Origin: Brevibacillus formosus
Lineage (GTDB): Bacteria; Bacillota; Bacilli; Brevibacillales; Brevibacillaceae
Direction: 5' to 3'
Length of the DNA stretch: 64,000 nt
NCBI RefSeq assembly: GCF_003013405.1
Contig: NZ_PXZL01000030.1
Coordinates: forward strand, 271,263-335,262
The translations under genes and the position numbers were made by a program. Shown piece by piece: positions 51,982-60,741 of the stretch (position 1 is its first letter; every line of letters begins with the position of its first letter). The notes under the pieces are model-generated. The model did not search any database. It had not been told where the DNA came from and saw nothing but the letters and a program-made list of their open reading frames with translations.

Positions 51982-52806
51982 TTGACACGTTCAGCGAAAA
52001 GCACCTTCAACAGCTCTATCAAAATTGATGTCCTGATCCCAGCTATTGAGAAAGACCTTGGCACTCTTCCCTATGTCATTGACAGTATCCGTAAGCAAGT
52101 GAAGCATCCGGTCGGTAGGATCATGGTTGTATCGCCACCAAGCAAACGAATCCAAGCCCTTTGCCGGCGTAAAAACTGCACCTTCATCAATGAAAAACGC
52201 GTTTTACCGATTACCAAAAAAGATATTCACTACCAAACCAAACGCACCAATCGCTCAGGCTGGCTGCTCCAACAATTGTTGAAGCTGGCGGGGGGAAACT
52301 TGACCAAGCAAAGGTATTACCTTGTGATTGACGCCGACACCATTCTCATCCGACCTCATGTCTTTCTCGTCAACGGGAAAACCGTTTTTTACTGCCGTAA
52401 CTGGAGTCGTCCCGAGTATTTTCACACCTATAAAAAATTAATGGGAACCAAGCCAACCGCTTCACGCTCTTTCGTTGCCCACTATATGCTGTTCGACAAA
52501 TCGAAGCTCTCCCGGTTGAAGTCTAAAATTGAGGCTAGGCATAAGACTAGATGGTACTGGGCGATTATCAAGAAAACCAACAAGCAGAGTTATGCCGGCT
52601 TCTCCGAGTTCGAAACTTACGGTAACTTCGTGAAAGCTCACTACCCCGGTCATCAGCTTGTAAGAAGTTCGCTTAACAAAAGCTTATCTTCAAAACCGGC
52701 ATCACTTACTCGCAAGCGAATCATCAGACTGGCTCAGAAATACAGGTCCATCTCCTTTCATAAACGCGGCTGGTATATCCGGAAAAAGAAGAGCGTGAGA
52801 AAATGA
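51982..52806 (+). CDS. DUF6492 family glycosyltransferase-like protein
   Basis: 274 residues. IDVLIPAIEKDLGTLPYVIDSIRKQVKHPVGRIMVVSPP at the start, LVIDADTILIRPHVF (DxD-like metal site) and RSFVAHYMLFDKSKL in the middle, a basic tail. Resembles GT-A-fold glycosyltransferases annotated DUF6492. TTG start with AAGGAG eight bases upstream. No other polysaccharide genes nearby, so acceptor unknown. Confidence 0.7.
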   Translation: MTRSAKSTFNSSIKIDVLIPAIEKDLGTLPYVIDSIRKQVKHPVGRIMVVSPPSKRIQALCRRKNCTFINEKRVLPITKKDIHYQTKRTNRSGWLLQQLLKLAGGNLTKQRYYLVIDADTILIRPHVFLVNGKTVFYCRNWSRPEYFHTYKKLMGTKPTASRSFVAHYMLFDKSKLSRLKSKIEARHKTRWYWAIIKKTNKQSYAGFSEFETYGNFVKAHYPGHQLVRSSLNKSLSSKPASLTRKRIIRLAQKYRSISFHKRGWYIRKKKSVRK

Positions 52807-52858
52807 AGAGCTGCTGTATATACCCGCATCTCAAAGAAAATTGAGATAGATAACATAG

Positions 52859-52897
52859 AAAAAACCCCTCGCACCTACAGGCACAAGGGGTTTTGCT
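52859..52897 (-). terminator. terminator of glnRA
   Basis: AACCCCTTG / TCGAGGGGTTTT-type stem right after the glnA stop; the copy at 49690 is a duplicate of it. Confidence 0.85.
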
Positions 52898-52899
52898 TA

Positions 52900-54234
52900 T
52901 TAATAAGCAGTCATGTATTGCTCGCGCTCCCAATCGTGAACGCGTGTGCGGAACATATCCCACTCAATTTCTTTCGCTTCAATAAAGTGTACCAATGCAT
53001 GCTCGCCCAATGCTTCGCAAATCACCGGATCTGCTTTCAGGCACTCGATTGCTTCCTTCAAAGTAGCAGGCAAGTTCTCGATTCCGTTTGCTTCGCGGTC
53101 TTGCTCGGTCATCACGTAGATATTGCGATCGATAGCAGGTGGTGGAGTAAGCTTGTTTTTGATTCCGTCCAAGCCAGCTTTCAGCATAACTGCCAACGCC
53201 AAGTATGGGTTCGTTGCAGGGTCTGGGCTACGTACTTCAATACGCGTGCTCAAGCCTCTGGAAGCAGGGATACGGATCAATGGAGAGCGGTTTTTCGCAG
53301 ACCAAGCTACGTAGCAAGGAGCCTCGTAACCAGGAACCAAACGCTTGTAGGAGTTTACGAGCGGGTTCGTGATCGCAGTAAAGCTGCGCGCATGCTGCAA
53401 AATACCTGCCAGGTAATGCTTCGCTGTTTGGCTCAGTCCCATTACATCGGACTCGTCATAGAAAGCATTTTCTTTACCACGGAACAGCGATTGGTTCGCG
53501 TGCATACCGGAACCAGCTACACCGTACAGCGGTTTTGGCATGAAGGTTGCATGCAGACCATGTTTTTGCGCGATGGTTTTAACAACCAGTTTGAACGTCA
53601 AAATTTGGTCAGCTGCTTGGAGTGCATTTGCATACTTGAAGTCGATTTCGTGTTGACCAGGAGCTACCTCGTGGTGAGATGCTTCCACTTCAAAACCCAT
53701 TTTTTCCAGCGTCAATACGATATCACGGCGGCAGTTTTCACCGGAGTCGAGTGGAGCAAAGTCGAAGTATCCGCCTTGGTCGTTCAGATCCAGCGTAGGC
53801 TCACCTTTTGCGTCCAGCTTGAACAGGAAAAACTCAGGCTCTGGACCTACGTTGAAAGCTGTGAAGCCCATTTCTTCGGCTTCTTTCAAGGCACGCTTCA
53901 GGATATAGCGCGGGTCTCCTTCGAATGGAGAGCCATCTGGCATGTGGATATCACAGATCAGACGTGCAATTTTACCAAATTCATTGCCCCACGGGAATAC
54001 TACCCATGTATCCAGATCAGGTACCAGGTACATGTCGGATTCCTCGATGCGAACGAAGCCTTCGATGGAAGAACCATCAAACATCATTTTGCCATCGAGT
54101 GCTTTTGGCAATTGGGACAGCGGGATTTCTACGTTTTTAATGATCCCCATCAGATCGGTAAACTGCAGTCGAATATACCTTACGTCCTCTTCTTTGGCCA
54201 TGCGCATGATGTCTTCTCTTGTAAACTTGCTCAC
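52900..54234 (-). CDS. glnA: glutamine synthetase type I
   Basis: 444 residues, normal for the Gram-positive GS-I-alpha form (no adenylylation insertion). MMFDGSSIEGF, DP-binding EVAPGQHEIDFKYA, NPLVNSYKRLVPGYEAPCYVAWSAKNRSPLIRIP. Makes glutamine from glutamate and ammonia; its feedback-inhibited form also controls GlnR. Follows glnR by 35 bases. Confidence 0.98.
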   Translation of the reverse strand: MSKFTREDIMRMAKEEDVRYIRLQFTDLMGIIKNVEIPLSQLPKALDGKMMFDGSSIEGFVRIEESDMYLVPDLDTWVVFPWGNEFGKIARLICDIHMPDGSPFEGDPRYILKRALKEAEEMGFTAFNVGPEPEFFLFKLDAKGEPTLDLNDQGGYFDFAPLDSGENCRRDIVLTLEKMGFEVEASHHEVAPGQHEIDFKYANALQAADQILTFKLVVKTIAQKHGLHATFMPKPLYGVAGSGMHANQSLFRGKENAFYDESDVMGLSQTAKHYLAGILQHARSFTAITNPLVNSYKRLVPGYEAPCYVAWSAKNRSPLIRIPASRGLSTRIEVRSPDPATNPYLALAVMLKAGLDGIKNKLTPPPAIDRNIYVMTEQDREANGIENLPATLKEAIECLKADPVICEALGEHALVHFIEAKEIEWDMFRTRVHDWEREQYMTAY

Positions 54235-54269
54235 ATTTCTCTCCTCCTGTCTCTATATCGGCTTTCTAT

Positions 54270-54680
54270 CTAGTGGAAGAAGCGGGAAAGCTCTCCACGT
54301 ATCAATGCACCCTCGCCATGGCGAGTGGCATCGCGATACATAATCTGTTGCCTTAGGAGCTGATGCAGCTCTTTGTCGGACATGTCCTTGCGTTTCTCTT
54401 CGGACGTCGTGGTAATCTCTGTTTGTTCCAAAGCAGGCTCTTGCATTTGCAGGACTTGCTTGATCCCTGCGATATTCAGTCCTTTTTCAATCAGAGCCTT
54501 GATCTCCAACAAGCGATCTACGTCGTTGAAAGAAAAGAGCCTCTGCTTCCCTTCTGTGCGGGCAGGCTGAATCAGATCGTTTTGTTCGTAATAACGGATT
54601 TGCCTCGCAGTGAGATCCGTCAGCTTCATGACGATCCCAATGGGAAAGAGGGCCATATTCCGGCGAAGGTCATCACTCAT
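54270..54680 (-). CDS. glnR: MerR-family nitrogen repressor GlnR
   Basis: 136 residues: MerR winged helix (IGIVMKLTDLTARQIRYYEQNDLIQPARTEGKQRLFSFNDVDRLLEIKALIEKGLNIAGIKQVLQ) and the C-terminal tail that senses GS (ELHQLLRQQI...GELSRFFH). Represses glnRA when nitrogen is in excess. GGAGGG before ATG. Confidence 0.95.
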   Translation of the reverse strand: MSDDLRRNMALFPIGIVMKLTDLTARQIRYYEQNDLIQPARTEGKQRLFSFNDVDRLLEIKALIEKGLNIAGIKQVLQMQEPALEQTEITTTSEEKRKDMSDKELHQLLRQQIMYRDATRHGEGALIRGELSRFFH

Positions 54681-54714
54681 GACTTGTCCCTCCTGTTTCG
54701 TATTTCTAAGTCTT

Positions 54715-54743
54715 ATTCTATTTTATAACAAAATCCCTGTCAA
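54715..54743 (-). promoter_or_regulatory. sigma-A promoter of glnRA
   Basis: TTGACA (54738-54743), 17-base spacer, TAGAAT on the minus strand. Confidence 0.85.
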
Positions 54744-54747
54744 TAGA

Positions 54748-54764
54748 TGTTAGATAATATTACA
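54748..54764. promoter_or_regulatory. GlnR/TnrA box
   Basis: TGTTAGATAATATTACA fits TGTNA-N7-TNACA exactly, immediately upstream of the glnRA -35. Confidence 0.9.
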
Positions 54765-54792
54765 CAGAAAGTTATGTACAGTTTTTTCACAT

Positions 54793-54832
54793 GAAAAACG
54801 ACATCCTCCACCATCCAGAGAATGTCGTCCAT
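54793..54832 (-). terminator. terminator of ynbB
   Basis: ACGACATTCTC / GAGGATGTCGTTTTTC on the minus strand. Confidence 0.85.
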
Positions 54833-54848
54833 TCCTTGCGCTTTTATC

Positions 54849-56126
54849 CTATTCACCCGGTATTTCGAGTAAGCCTTTTTCCAGCATCCCATTCAACGCC
54901 GTCAAAATCCCTACTTTTACATGCGAGTACGTCAACCCGCCTTGAACGAAGCCCAAGTACGGTGGACGAATCGGACCATCGGCCGAGAATTCAATGCTCG
55001 CCCCTTGAATAAACGTACCGGCTGCCATAATCACAGGGTCAGCGTATCCAGGCATTTCGCTTGGATACGGAGTGACGTGTGAATCGACTGGTGCTGCTTT
55101 CTGTATTCCTTGGCAAAACGTGATCAGTCGTTCCGCACTGCCGAATTCCACGGATTGAATCAAGTCGGTTCGCGGCTCATGCCACAGTGGATTGGTTTTG
55201 AAGCCCAGACGCTCCAGCATTGCCGAAGAGAATACCGCTCCCTTTAAAGCTTCTCCTACAACGTGTGGAGCCAAGAAGAAGCCTTGGTACATCTCCAGGA
55301 GCGAGTAGAGCGATGCACCACCCTCTGCGCCTATTCCCGGTGCTGCCATCCGATACGAAGCAAGCTGAACCAAATCCTCGCGTCCCACTATATAACCGCC
55401 TGTTTTGACCAAGCCGCCACCCGGGTTTTTGATGAGAGAGCCTGCCATGATGTCTGCACCTACATGCAAGGGCTCTTGCTCCTCCGTGAACTCTCCGTAG
55501 CAGTTGTCTACAAATACGATCAGATCAGGCTTGATTTCTTTTACAACCCGAATCATTTCTTTGATTTTCGCAATAGTGAAAGAAGGTCGATCTGCATAGC
55601 CTCGCGAACGTTGAATCCCGATGACCTTCGTCTTGGGGGTAATCGCTTGTGCAACTGCCACAAAATCAATTTCACCTTCTGGCGTCAAAGGCACGTAGCT
55701 ATAACCGATGCCGTAATCCTTGAGCGAGCCCTGCCCTTCACCACGCACACCTACTACCTCTTCAAGCGTATCGTACGGTTTGCCCGTAATATAAAGCAGA
55801 TCATCCCCTGGACGAAGGATTCCAAACAAAGAAATCGCAATCGCATGTGTGCCCGAGATGATATGGTTGCGGACCAAAGCCGCTTCTCCGCCAAACACTT
55901 CGGCATAAATCGATTCTAACGTTGCACGTCCAGAATCATCGTAGCCATAGCCTGTGGATGTTGAAAAATGAAATTCATTAACCTCGTGCTTTTGGAAGGA
56001 ACGAAGTACTTTCAATTGATTCGTATCCACCAAAGCGGAAATTTGACGATGTCTCTCTGAAATCGTCGCTTCCACCTCCATCACCAGAGGACGAAGCTTT
56101 TCTCCATGGGAAAAGTATGAAAACAT
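54849..56126 (-). CDS. ynbB: methionine gamma-lyase family / aluminium resistance protein (YnbB)
   Basis: 425 residues, PLP fold-type I (Al_resistance family). ISGTHAIAISLFGILRPGDDLLYITGKPYDTLEEVVG, VFVDNCYGEFTEEQEPLHVGADIMAGSLIKNPGGGLVKTGGYIVG (PLP Lys in SLIKN). Probably a C-S or C-N lyase; the substrate is not certain. Sits between hflX and glnR as in Bacillus. Confidence 0.9.
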   Translation of the reverse strand: MFSYFSHGEKLRPLVMEVEATISERHRQISALVDTNQLKVLRSFQKHEVNEFHFSTSTGYGYDDSGRATLESIYAEVFGGEAALVRNHIISGTHAIAISLFGILRPGDDLLYITGKPYDTLEEVVGVRGEGQGSLKDYGIGYSYVPLTPEGEIDFVAVAQAITPKTKVIGIQRSRGYADRPSFTIAKIKEMIRVVKEIKPDLIVFVDNCYGEFTEEQEPLHVGADIMAGSLIKNPGGGLVKTGGYIVGREDLVQLASYRMAAPGIGAEGGASLYSLLEMYQGFFLAPHVVGEALKGAVFSSAMLERLGFKTNPLWHEPRTDLIQSVEFGSAERLITFCQGIQKAAPVDSHVTPYPSEMPGYADPVIMAAGTFIQGASIEFSADGPIRPPYLGFVQGGLTYSHVKVGILTALNGMLEKGLLEIPGE

Positions 56127-56133
56127 CTGTTAC

Positions 56134-57426
56134 TTACCAACTCTCTTCAACAGTCTCTGGTTTATCCAGGAGGAAAGGAGCAATCCTGCCGTATATCGGA
56201 TTTTCCTTGTTCACACGGACGGTGATCAAGTAGGCCGCTTCCTCTTCATTAAATTCTTGTTCCATCTCTACCCCATCCCGATGCAATAGGGAGAGAATGT
56301 CTCCCCGCTCGACAGGAACGCGCAGCTTCATTTCATTAAATGATTGCAGGGCAAATGATTCAATCCGGGCGAGCAGTTGCTTCAGGTCATCTTCCCGCAT
56401 GGCAGAAATCAAAATCGATTCGTCTGCACGCGGCAAATAAGAACCTTCTGTTAGCATATCTGCCTTGTTGAAAACGACTAACTGCGGAATTTCTTCTGCT
56501 TTTAGCTCGCGCAAAATCTTGTCTACAACTTCCATGTGTACTTGGAAATCAGGATGATGACTATCCACCACATGCAGGATGAGGTCTGCTTCCTTTACAC
56601 CTTCCAGCGTCGAACGGAATGCAGCGACCAGACTCGTTGGCAAATCTTGAATAAAACCAACTGTATCTGTCAATAGCACATCCAGTCCGTTTGGCAGCTC
56701 TAATTGCCTGGTCGTCGGGTCCAAAGTGGCAAACAGTTTGTCTTCCTGCAACGTGTTTGCATTCGTAAGCTTGTTGAGGATCGTCGACTTCCCAGCGTTC
56801 GTATAGCCAACCAACGCAATCTGGAACACATTGTTTTTCTTCCGACGCTCCCGATGCAATTGTCTCGTCCGAACAGTATCCTCTAATTGCTGCTTGAGTT
56901 CACTGATCCGCTTGCGGATATGACGACGGTCGCTTTCCAGCTTGGTTTCACCTGGACCTCGGGTACCGATACCGCCTCCGAGACGAGACAGCTGTTTCCC
57001 TTGCCCGGCAAGCCGCGGCAGCAAGTAATTGTACTGCGCCAGCTCTACCTGGATTTTCCCTTCACGCGACTGTGCACGCCCTGCGAAAATATCCAAAATG
57101 AGCTGCGTACGGTCAATCACTTTGCAATCAAAAACTTTATCCAAATTACGAGTCTGACTCGGAGACAACTCATCGTTGAAAATGATGACGTCCACTTCCA
57201 GCTCTTCAGCTCTCTGCGCGATTTCATCAATTTTTCCTGTCCCCAAATACCAAGCAGAATCAACCCGGTCCCGATTTTGCGTGATGACGTCCAGTACTTC
57301 TACACCAGCAGTATCGGCCAGCTCATGCAATTCTTCCATGGAAAGACGGGTTCTTTCTTCATCCCGGTTATCTAAATAGCAACCAACCAGTATGGCCGTT
57401 TCTTGCATTTTGATCAGATCGTTCAC
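56134..57426 (-). CDS. hflX: ribosome-splitting GTPase HflX
   Basis: 430 residues: N-terminal HflX domain (ALVGCYLDNRDEERTRLSMEELHELA...YLGTGKIDEI), GGGIGTRGPGETKLESDRR linker, and G domain with G1 GYTNAGKST, G3 DTVGF, G4 NKAD. Splits stalled or hibernating ribosomes. Start is GTG at 57426 with AAGGGGCG eight bases upstream. The ynbB gene follows seven bases on, so both share a transcript. Confidence 0.93.
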   Translation of the reverse strand: MNDLIKMQETAILVGCYLDNRDEERTRLSMEELHELADTAGVEVLDVITQNRDRVDSAWYLGTGKIDEIAQRAEELEVDVIIFNDELSPSQTRNLDKVFDCKVIDRTQLILDIFAGRAQSREGKIQVELAQYNYLLPRLAGQGKQLSRLGGGIGTRGPGETKLESDRRHIRKRISELKQQLEDTVRTRQLHRERRKKNNVFQIALVGYTNAGKSTILNKLTNANTLQEDKLFATLDPTTRQLELPNGLDVLLTDTVGFIQDLPTSLVAAFRSTLEGVKEADLILHVVDSHHPDFQVHMEVVDKILRELKAEEIPQLVVFNKADMLTEGSYLPRADESILISAMREDDLKQLLARIESFALQSFNEMKLRVPVERGDILSLLHRDGVEMEQEFNEEEAAYLITVRVNKENPIYGRIAPFLLDKPETVEESW

Positions 57427-57511
57427 CGATTCACGCCCCTTCATGACTATCATACCACATTTTGCCCAAAACGTTACGGCAGCGGGGCACGCCACCTGAA
57501 ATCAACTTATG

Positions 57512-58429
57512 TCATGGGTTACCTGCCGCTTTCTCCGTGAAAATCTCCTTCATAAAAAGCGGAATCACTTTGCTAATCGCTTTGCGGAGCTCCTTCTCAT
57601 CGTATCCATCAGGCAAGGCATCCAACTCTTCCTTGAGGATATCTTCATGGATGCGGAGATTCAGATTTTTCAGGATAACCCCCATGTCTTTTACACCAAA
57701 GGTCTCTTCCAGTACACCTTCATCAATCAATTTGTAGAGAAACTTCTCCACACGCGCGAGTGTCACATACTGCTCTACAAACAACACTTCTCCCGGCTTG
57801 GGCTGATTCGGATCTTTCGGTGGCTTTTGACGTTTGACTTCACTAAATACATCCGTGACGATTTTGACATATATCTGCCGTCCAAAACGATCCCGGTAAT
57901 CGGCATTTTTTACGACGATGCCCTCACCGATTTCTTCATCCCGGAGCTTGCCACCTAGCGCTGTTTTACCGACAAACGATCTGAGATGCTCTTCCCCTTG
58001 GTATTCCCCCTGATAAAAGACCGGTACGAGATGCAAGCCAAGTCGCTGCGCTTCCCTTTCCACGATAGCGAAATCCACATATTCGCAGGCAGCGGTGTCG
58101 TACATATCAAATAAAAAAAATTGCTTTTCATACTGGGGATATTTGATTTTATGCGGATTCAACCACTCTCCGAAATAAACCATGCCCGCCACGATTTTCT
58201 CTTTCGGGAGCTGTTGTGTCCATTGAAAAAAGCCATGCAGATTCTCTTCCTCATGCAATTCCGTATTTCGAGAAAATGCCCGGATGCTGTTTGTTTCTTC
58301 ATCGTATCGAAAGCTTGCATTCGCTCCGTCAAGCTTTTCTTGAATGATAATGCTATCTCCTTCCTTGAATACGCTTTCTGTCGTTTGATGTCCGAGACGT
58401 ACGACGTCCGTATATTTCTTTTGCTCCAT
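57512..58429 (-). CDS. RNA ligase family protein
   Basis: 305 residues with nucleotidyltransferase motifs: motif I EKLDGANASF (Lys32 forms the AMP adduct), motif IV EGIVVKN, motif V IYVKI. N-terminal ligase domain and a C-terminal helical extension. Catalyses 5'-P/3'-OH strand joining on RNA, e.g. repair of cleaved RNA. ATG at 58429 with GGAGG seven bases upstream. Stands between spoVK and hflX, which are adjacent in Bacillus, and no partner kinase or nuclease is adjacent. Confidence 0.82.
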   Translation of the reverse strand: MEQKKYTDVVRLGHQTTESVFKEGDSIIIQEKLDGANASFRYDEETNSIRAFSRNTELHEEENLHGFFQWTQQLPKEKIVAGMVYFGEWLNPHKIKYPQYEKQFFLFDMYDTAACEYVDFAIVEREAQRLGLHLVPVFYQGEYQGEEHLRSFVGKTALGGKLRDEEIGEGIVVKNADYRDRFGRQIYVKIVTDVFSEVKRQKPPKDPNQPKPGEVLFVEQYVTLARVEKFLYKLIDEGVLEETFGVKDMGVILKNLNLRIHEDILKEELDALPDGYDEKELRKAISKVIPLFMKEIFTEKAAGNP

Positions 58430-58520
58430 CTTGATCCTCCGCATGTTTTGTAAAGTCCTTTATTTTGGGAGATTATACCATATTATGGAATTTTGAATGA
58501 GAAACCTTGAAGAAAACAGA

Positions 58521-58556
58521 ACGACCATCACTCTTCGCTCACGGAGTAATGGTCGG
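58521..58556. terminator. terminator-like hairpin
   Basis: ACCAT.ACTC / GAGT.ATGGT with TCTTTT to the right; lies after the broken gene below and before the RNA ligase. Confidence 0.55.
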
Positions 58557-58574
58557 TTGTCTTTTGATGCTGAT

Positions 58575-58977
58575 TTATATTTGAAATCTCCTGGTTTTGG
58601 TTTTCATCAATTCTTTTTTGGTTAATTGACTCGCTTTTATCCTCACTGCTTGCACATGCGCTAATTTCTGAGGTTTCTTTTTTCCTTGGATTTTTGTGTT
58701 TTTAGAATCAGGCGCTCCAACTGGTGATCCGCTGTCTTCATTTACAACTTTAAGTCCAACCTTTTTCTGTTTTTTAAAATGACCGCCAAACGCTTATAAC
58801 ACTTTCATTTGTTCCTTGTACAAATCCACACATTTTTACATCTACATTCCAATCTCGCCCAATGACTTGTCCACTTCCATCTCTTGCGTAAAAACTGGCA
58901 GGTTTTCCGATGTTCCTGAGTATACTTTCTGTATGATGGTCAAGGCAGGTGAAACATGTGAAGCAAGCAGGAGCCAT
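58575..58977 (-). pseudogene. broken gene of unknown function
   Basis: Two minus-strand frames abut. The C-terminal one (58575-58784) reads GHFKKQKKVGLKVVNEDSGS, GAPDSKNTK, QKLAHVQAVRIKASQLTKKE and TKTRRFQI but lacks a start; the other ends with FYARDGSGQVIGRDWNVD and FVQGTNESVISVWRSF. One base gain or loss near 58785 would fuse them, though I cannot name the product. Overlaps the start of the spoVK region on the opposite strand. Confidence 0.45.
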
Positions 58978-59908
58978 TCCTCAAACTGAAGTGCTCGAAT
59001 CTTCAAGCAGTAATAATCGAATTCAAGTTGTATTCAATCGACCAGTTAGTGTTAAGCAGCTAAATACTTTACCTGAAATAGTTCGTACCACGTCGAGTTC
59101 CAATTTAACAACTGTTTTTGAAGAATTAGAAAGCCTGATTGGTTTACATGAAGCCAAGAAAACGATTTATGAAATTTATGCGCTCATCAAAATGAATAAA
59201 GCAAGGGAACGGCACGGGCTTAAAATTGAAAAGCAGGTTTTCCATATGGTTTTTAAAGGAAATCCCGGTACAGGGAAAACAACAATCGCACGCCTTTTCG
59301 GAAAGATCTTTAAGGAAATGGGTGTTTTAACGAAGGGCCATCTAACTGAAGTTGAACGTGCAGACCTCGTTGGTGAATTTATTGGGCACACGGCACAAAA
59401 GACCCGTGATCTAGTTAAGAAAGCCATGGGAGGAATACTGTTTATCGATGAGGCCTACTCATTAGCTCGTGGAGGTGAAAAAGATTTTGGAAAAGAGGCT
59501 GTAGATTGCCTTACAAAATGCCTTGAGGATTTTGGCAATGATTTCGTCTGTATAATTGCCGGGTACAATGATGAAATGGATACATTCCTTGAGTTAAATC
59601 CGGGACTGCCTTCACGTTTTCCTGTCCACATCAACTTTGCTGATTATGAGGTAGATGAGTTGATGGAAATTGCAAATGTAATGGCAAAGAACAAGGAGTA
59701 TAAAATATCTCCAGAAGCAAGTGAAAAGCTGAGAAGAAGATTGCTAACAGTAACGAACGATCCGTTTCATGTAAATTTCAGTAATGCAAGATATGTACGA
59801 AATAATATTGAAAAGGCAATACGTGTGCAAGCCGTTAGATTGCTCAAAATTCCTGACCCAACCCGTGATGATTTAATGAATTTGAAGTCTGAGGATTTTT
59901 CAATTTAG
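58949..59908 (+). CDS. spoVK: stage V sporulation protein K (AAA ATPase)
   Basis: 319 residues. CbxX/CfqX-type AAA domain: IGLHEAKKTIYEIYALI, Walker A GNPGTGKT, Walker B ILFIDEAYSL, sensor IIAGYNDEMDTFLELNPGLPSRFP. Mother-cell ATPase needed for spore maturation. GTG start with AGGTGAAAC; the N-terminal 50 residues are low-complexity and of lower certainty. Precedes the hflX-glnA cluster as in Bacillus, but transcribed in the opposite direction. Confidence 0.93.
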   Translation: MKHVKQAGAIPQTEVLESSSSNNRIQVVFNRPVSVKQLNTLPEIVRTTSSSNLTTVFEELESLIGLHEAKKTIYEIYALIKMNKARERHGLKIEKQVFHMVFKGNPGTGKTTIARLFGKIFKEMGVLTKGHLTEVERADLVGEFIGHTAQKTRDLVKKAMGGILFIDEAYSLARGGEKDFGKEAVDCLTKCLEDFGNDFVCIIAGYNDEMDTFLELNPGLPSRFPVHINFADYEVDELMEIANVMAKNKEYKISPEASEKLRRRLLTVTNDPFHVNFSNARYVRNNIEKAIRVQAVRLLKIPDPTRDDLMNLKSEDFSI

Positions 59909-59914
59909 ACACAA

Positions 59915-59948
59915 TAAAATCCCTCATATCGAGGGATTCTGTATTTTA
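59915..59948. terminator. bidirectional terminator
   Basis: AATCCCTC / GAGGGATT between converging spoVK and DUF4184 genes. Confidence 0.75.
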
Positions 59949-59967
59949 TTACCGAGGTAAACCTGCC

Positions 59968-60720
59968 CTATTTTTTCAAACTAAGCCTGTCCAAAGCGAA
60001 GCAGAGCACCACGATTCCAAGTAGTGATCCCGAGAGAAACGGGACGACTTGCTGCAAAGGATGGACGAAGGGTGATATTCCTTTAACGAGGAATGCGTGT
60101 AAAAAGACCGTCACGATACCAAACAACCCCACTCCGAACCAAAACAACCATTTTTCCAAGACAGGTACTTGTCTCATGACGATCTGTCTGTTTTTTTGCG
60201 CACTTTGTGCAATGACATACAATATGGCTAAGCCGCCGAAAAGGGTACTGCCGTGCTGCAACAGCTTGTAAACGGGTACTTGATAATGAGCGATCGAAAT
60301 GGATTGTTGCAGGAACAAGAAGTGGTCAACCATACGACCACCGTCATGAGTGAAGGCGTCCCATGCGATATGACTCAAACTACCGAGTAACGCAGAATAC
60401 ACAAATACAAAGGCCGCACGCCACGCAGGCATTCTACTACCATTGTCTTTGTAGTCCAGACCTCGTCCAACCCACTCTGGCAAACGCGCAAGCATCGGCT
60501 TCTTGACCACGTACTGGTACAAAAACGCCAATAGGATCGCGATGGGCAAATCAACCAGCACCAATCCGAGCATGGTGTGACTATAAACACTGGATGGCTG
60601 CATCCGGAAGAAATACTCAAAATCGGGTGCCATACTGCCAAAAACGAGGGCAGAGAACGAAAACCACTTGCATTTGCGTAACGGCAGTACAATAGCCGGG
60701 TGAGAAAAAGTGAAAGGCAT
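59968..60720 (-). CDS. DUF4184 family membrane protein
   Basis: 250 residues: MPFTFSHPAIVLPLRK, GSMAPDFEYFF, SLSHIAWDAFTHDGGRMVDH. Several membrane segments with conserved His/Asp pairs, as in LexA-regulated, membrane-bound metal-dependent hydrolase relatives (YdjM-like). Function unknown. AAGGGAG before ATG; 21 bases after the IF-3-like gene, so co-transcribed with it. Confidence 0.85.
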   Translation of the reverse strand: MPFTFSHPAIVLPLRKCKWFSFSALVFGSMAPDFEYFFRMQPSSVYSHTMLGLVLVDLPIAILLAFLYQYVVKKPMLARLPEWVGRGLDYKDNGSRMPAWRAAFVFVYSALLGSLSHIAWDAFTHDGGRMVDHFLFLQQSISIAHYQVPVYKLLQHGSTLFGGLAILYVIAQSAQKNRQIVMRQVPVLEKWLFWFGVGLFGIVTVFLHAFLVKGISPFVHPLQQVVPFLSGSLLGIVVLCFALDRLSLKK

Positions 60721-60741
60721 GTGCTTACTCCCTTTTCTTGA

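Noticed and set aside
52918..54273. 451-codon plus-strand frame opposite glnA
   Set aside because: Antisense shadow; glnA is certain by motifs and synteny.
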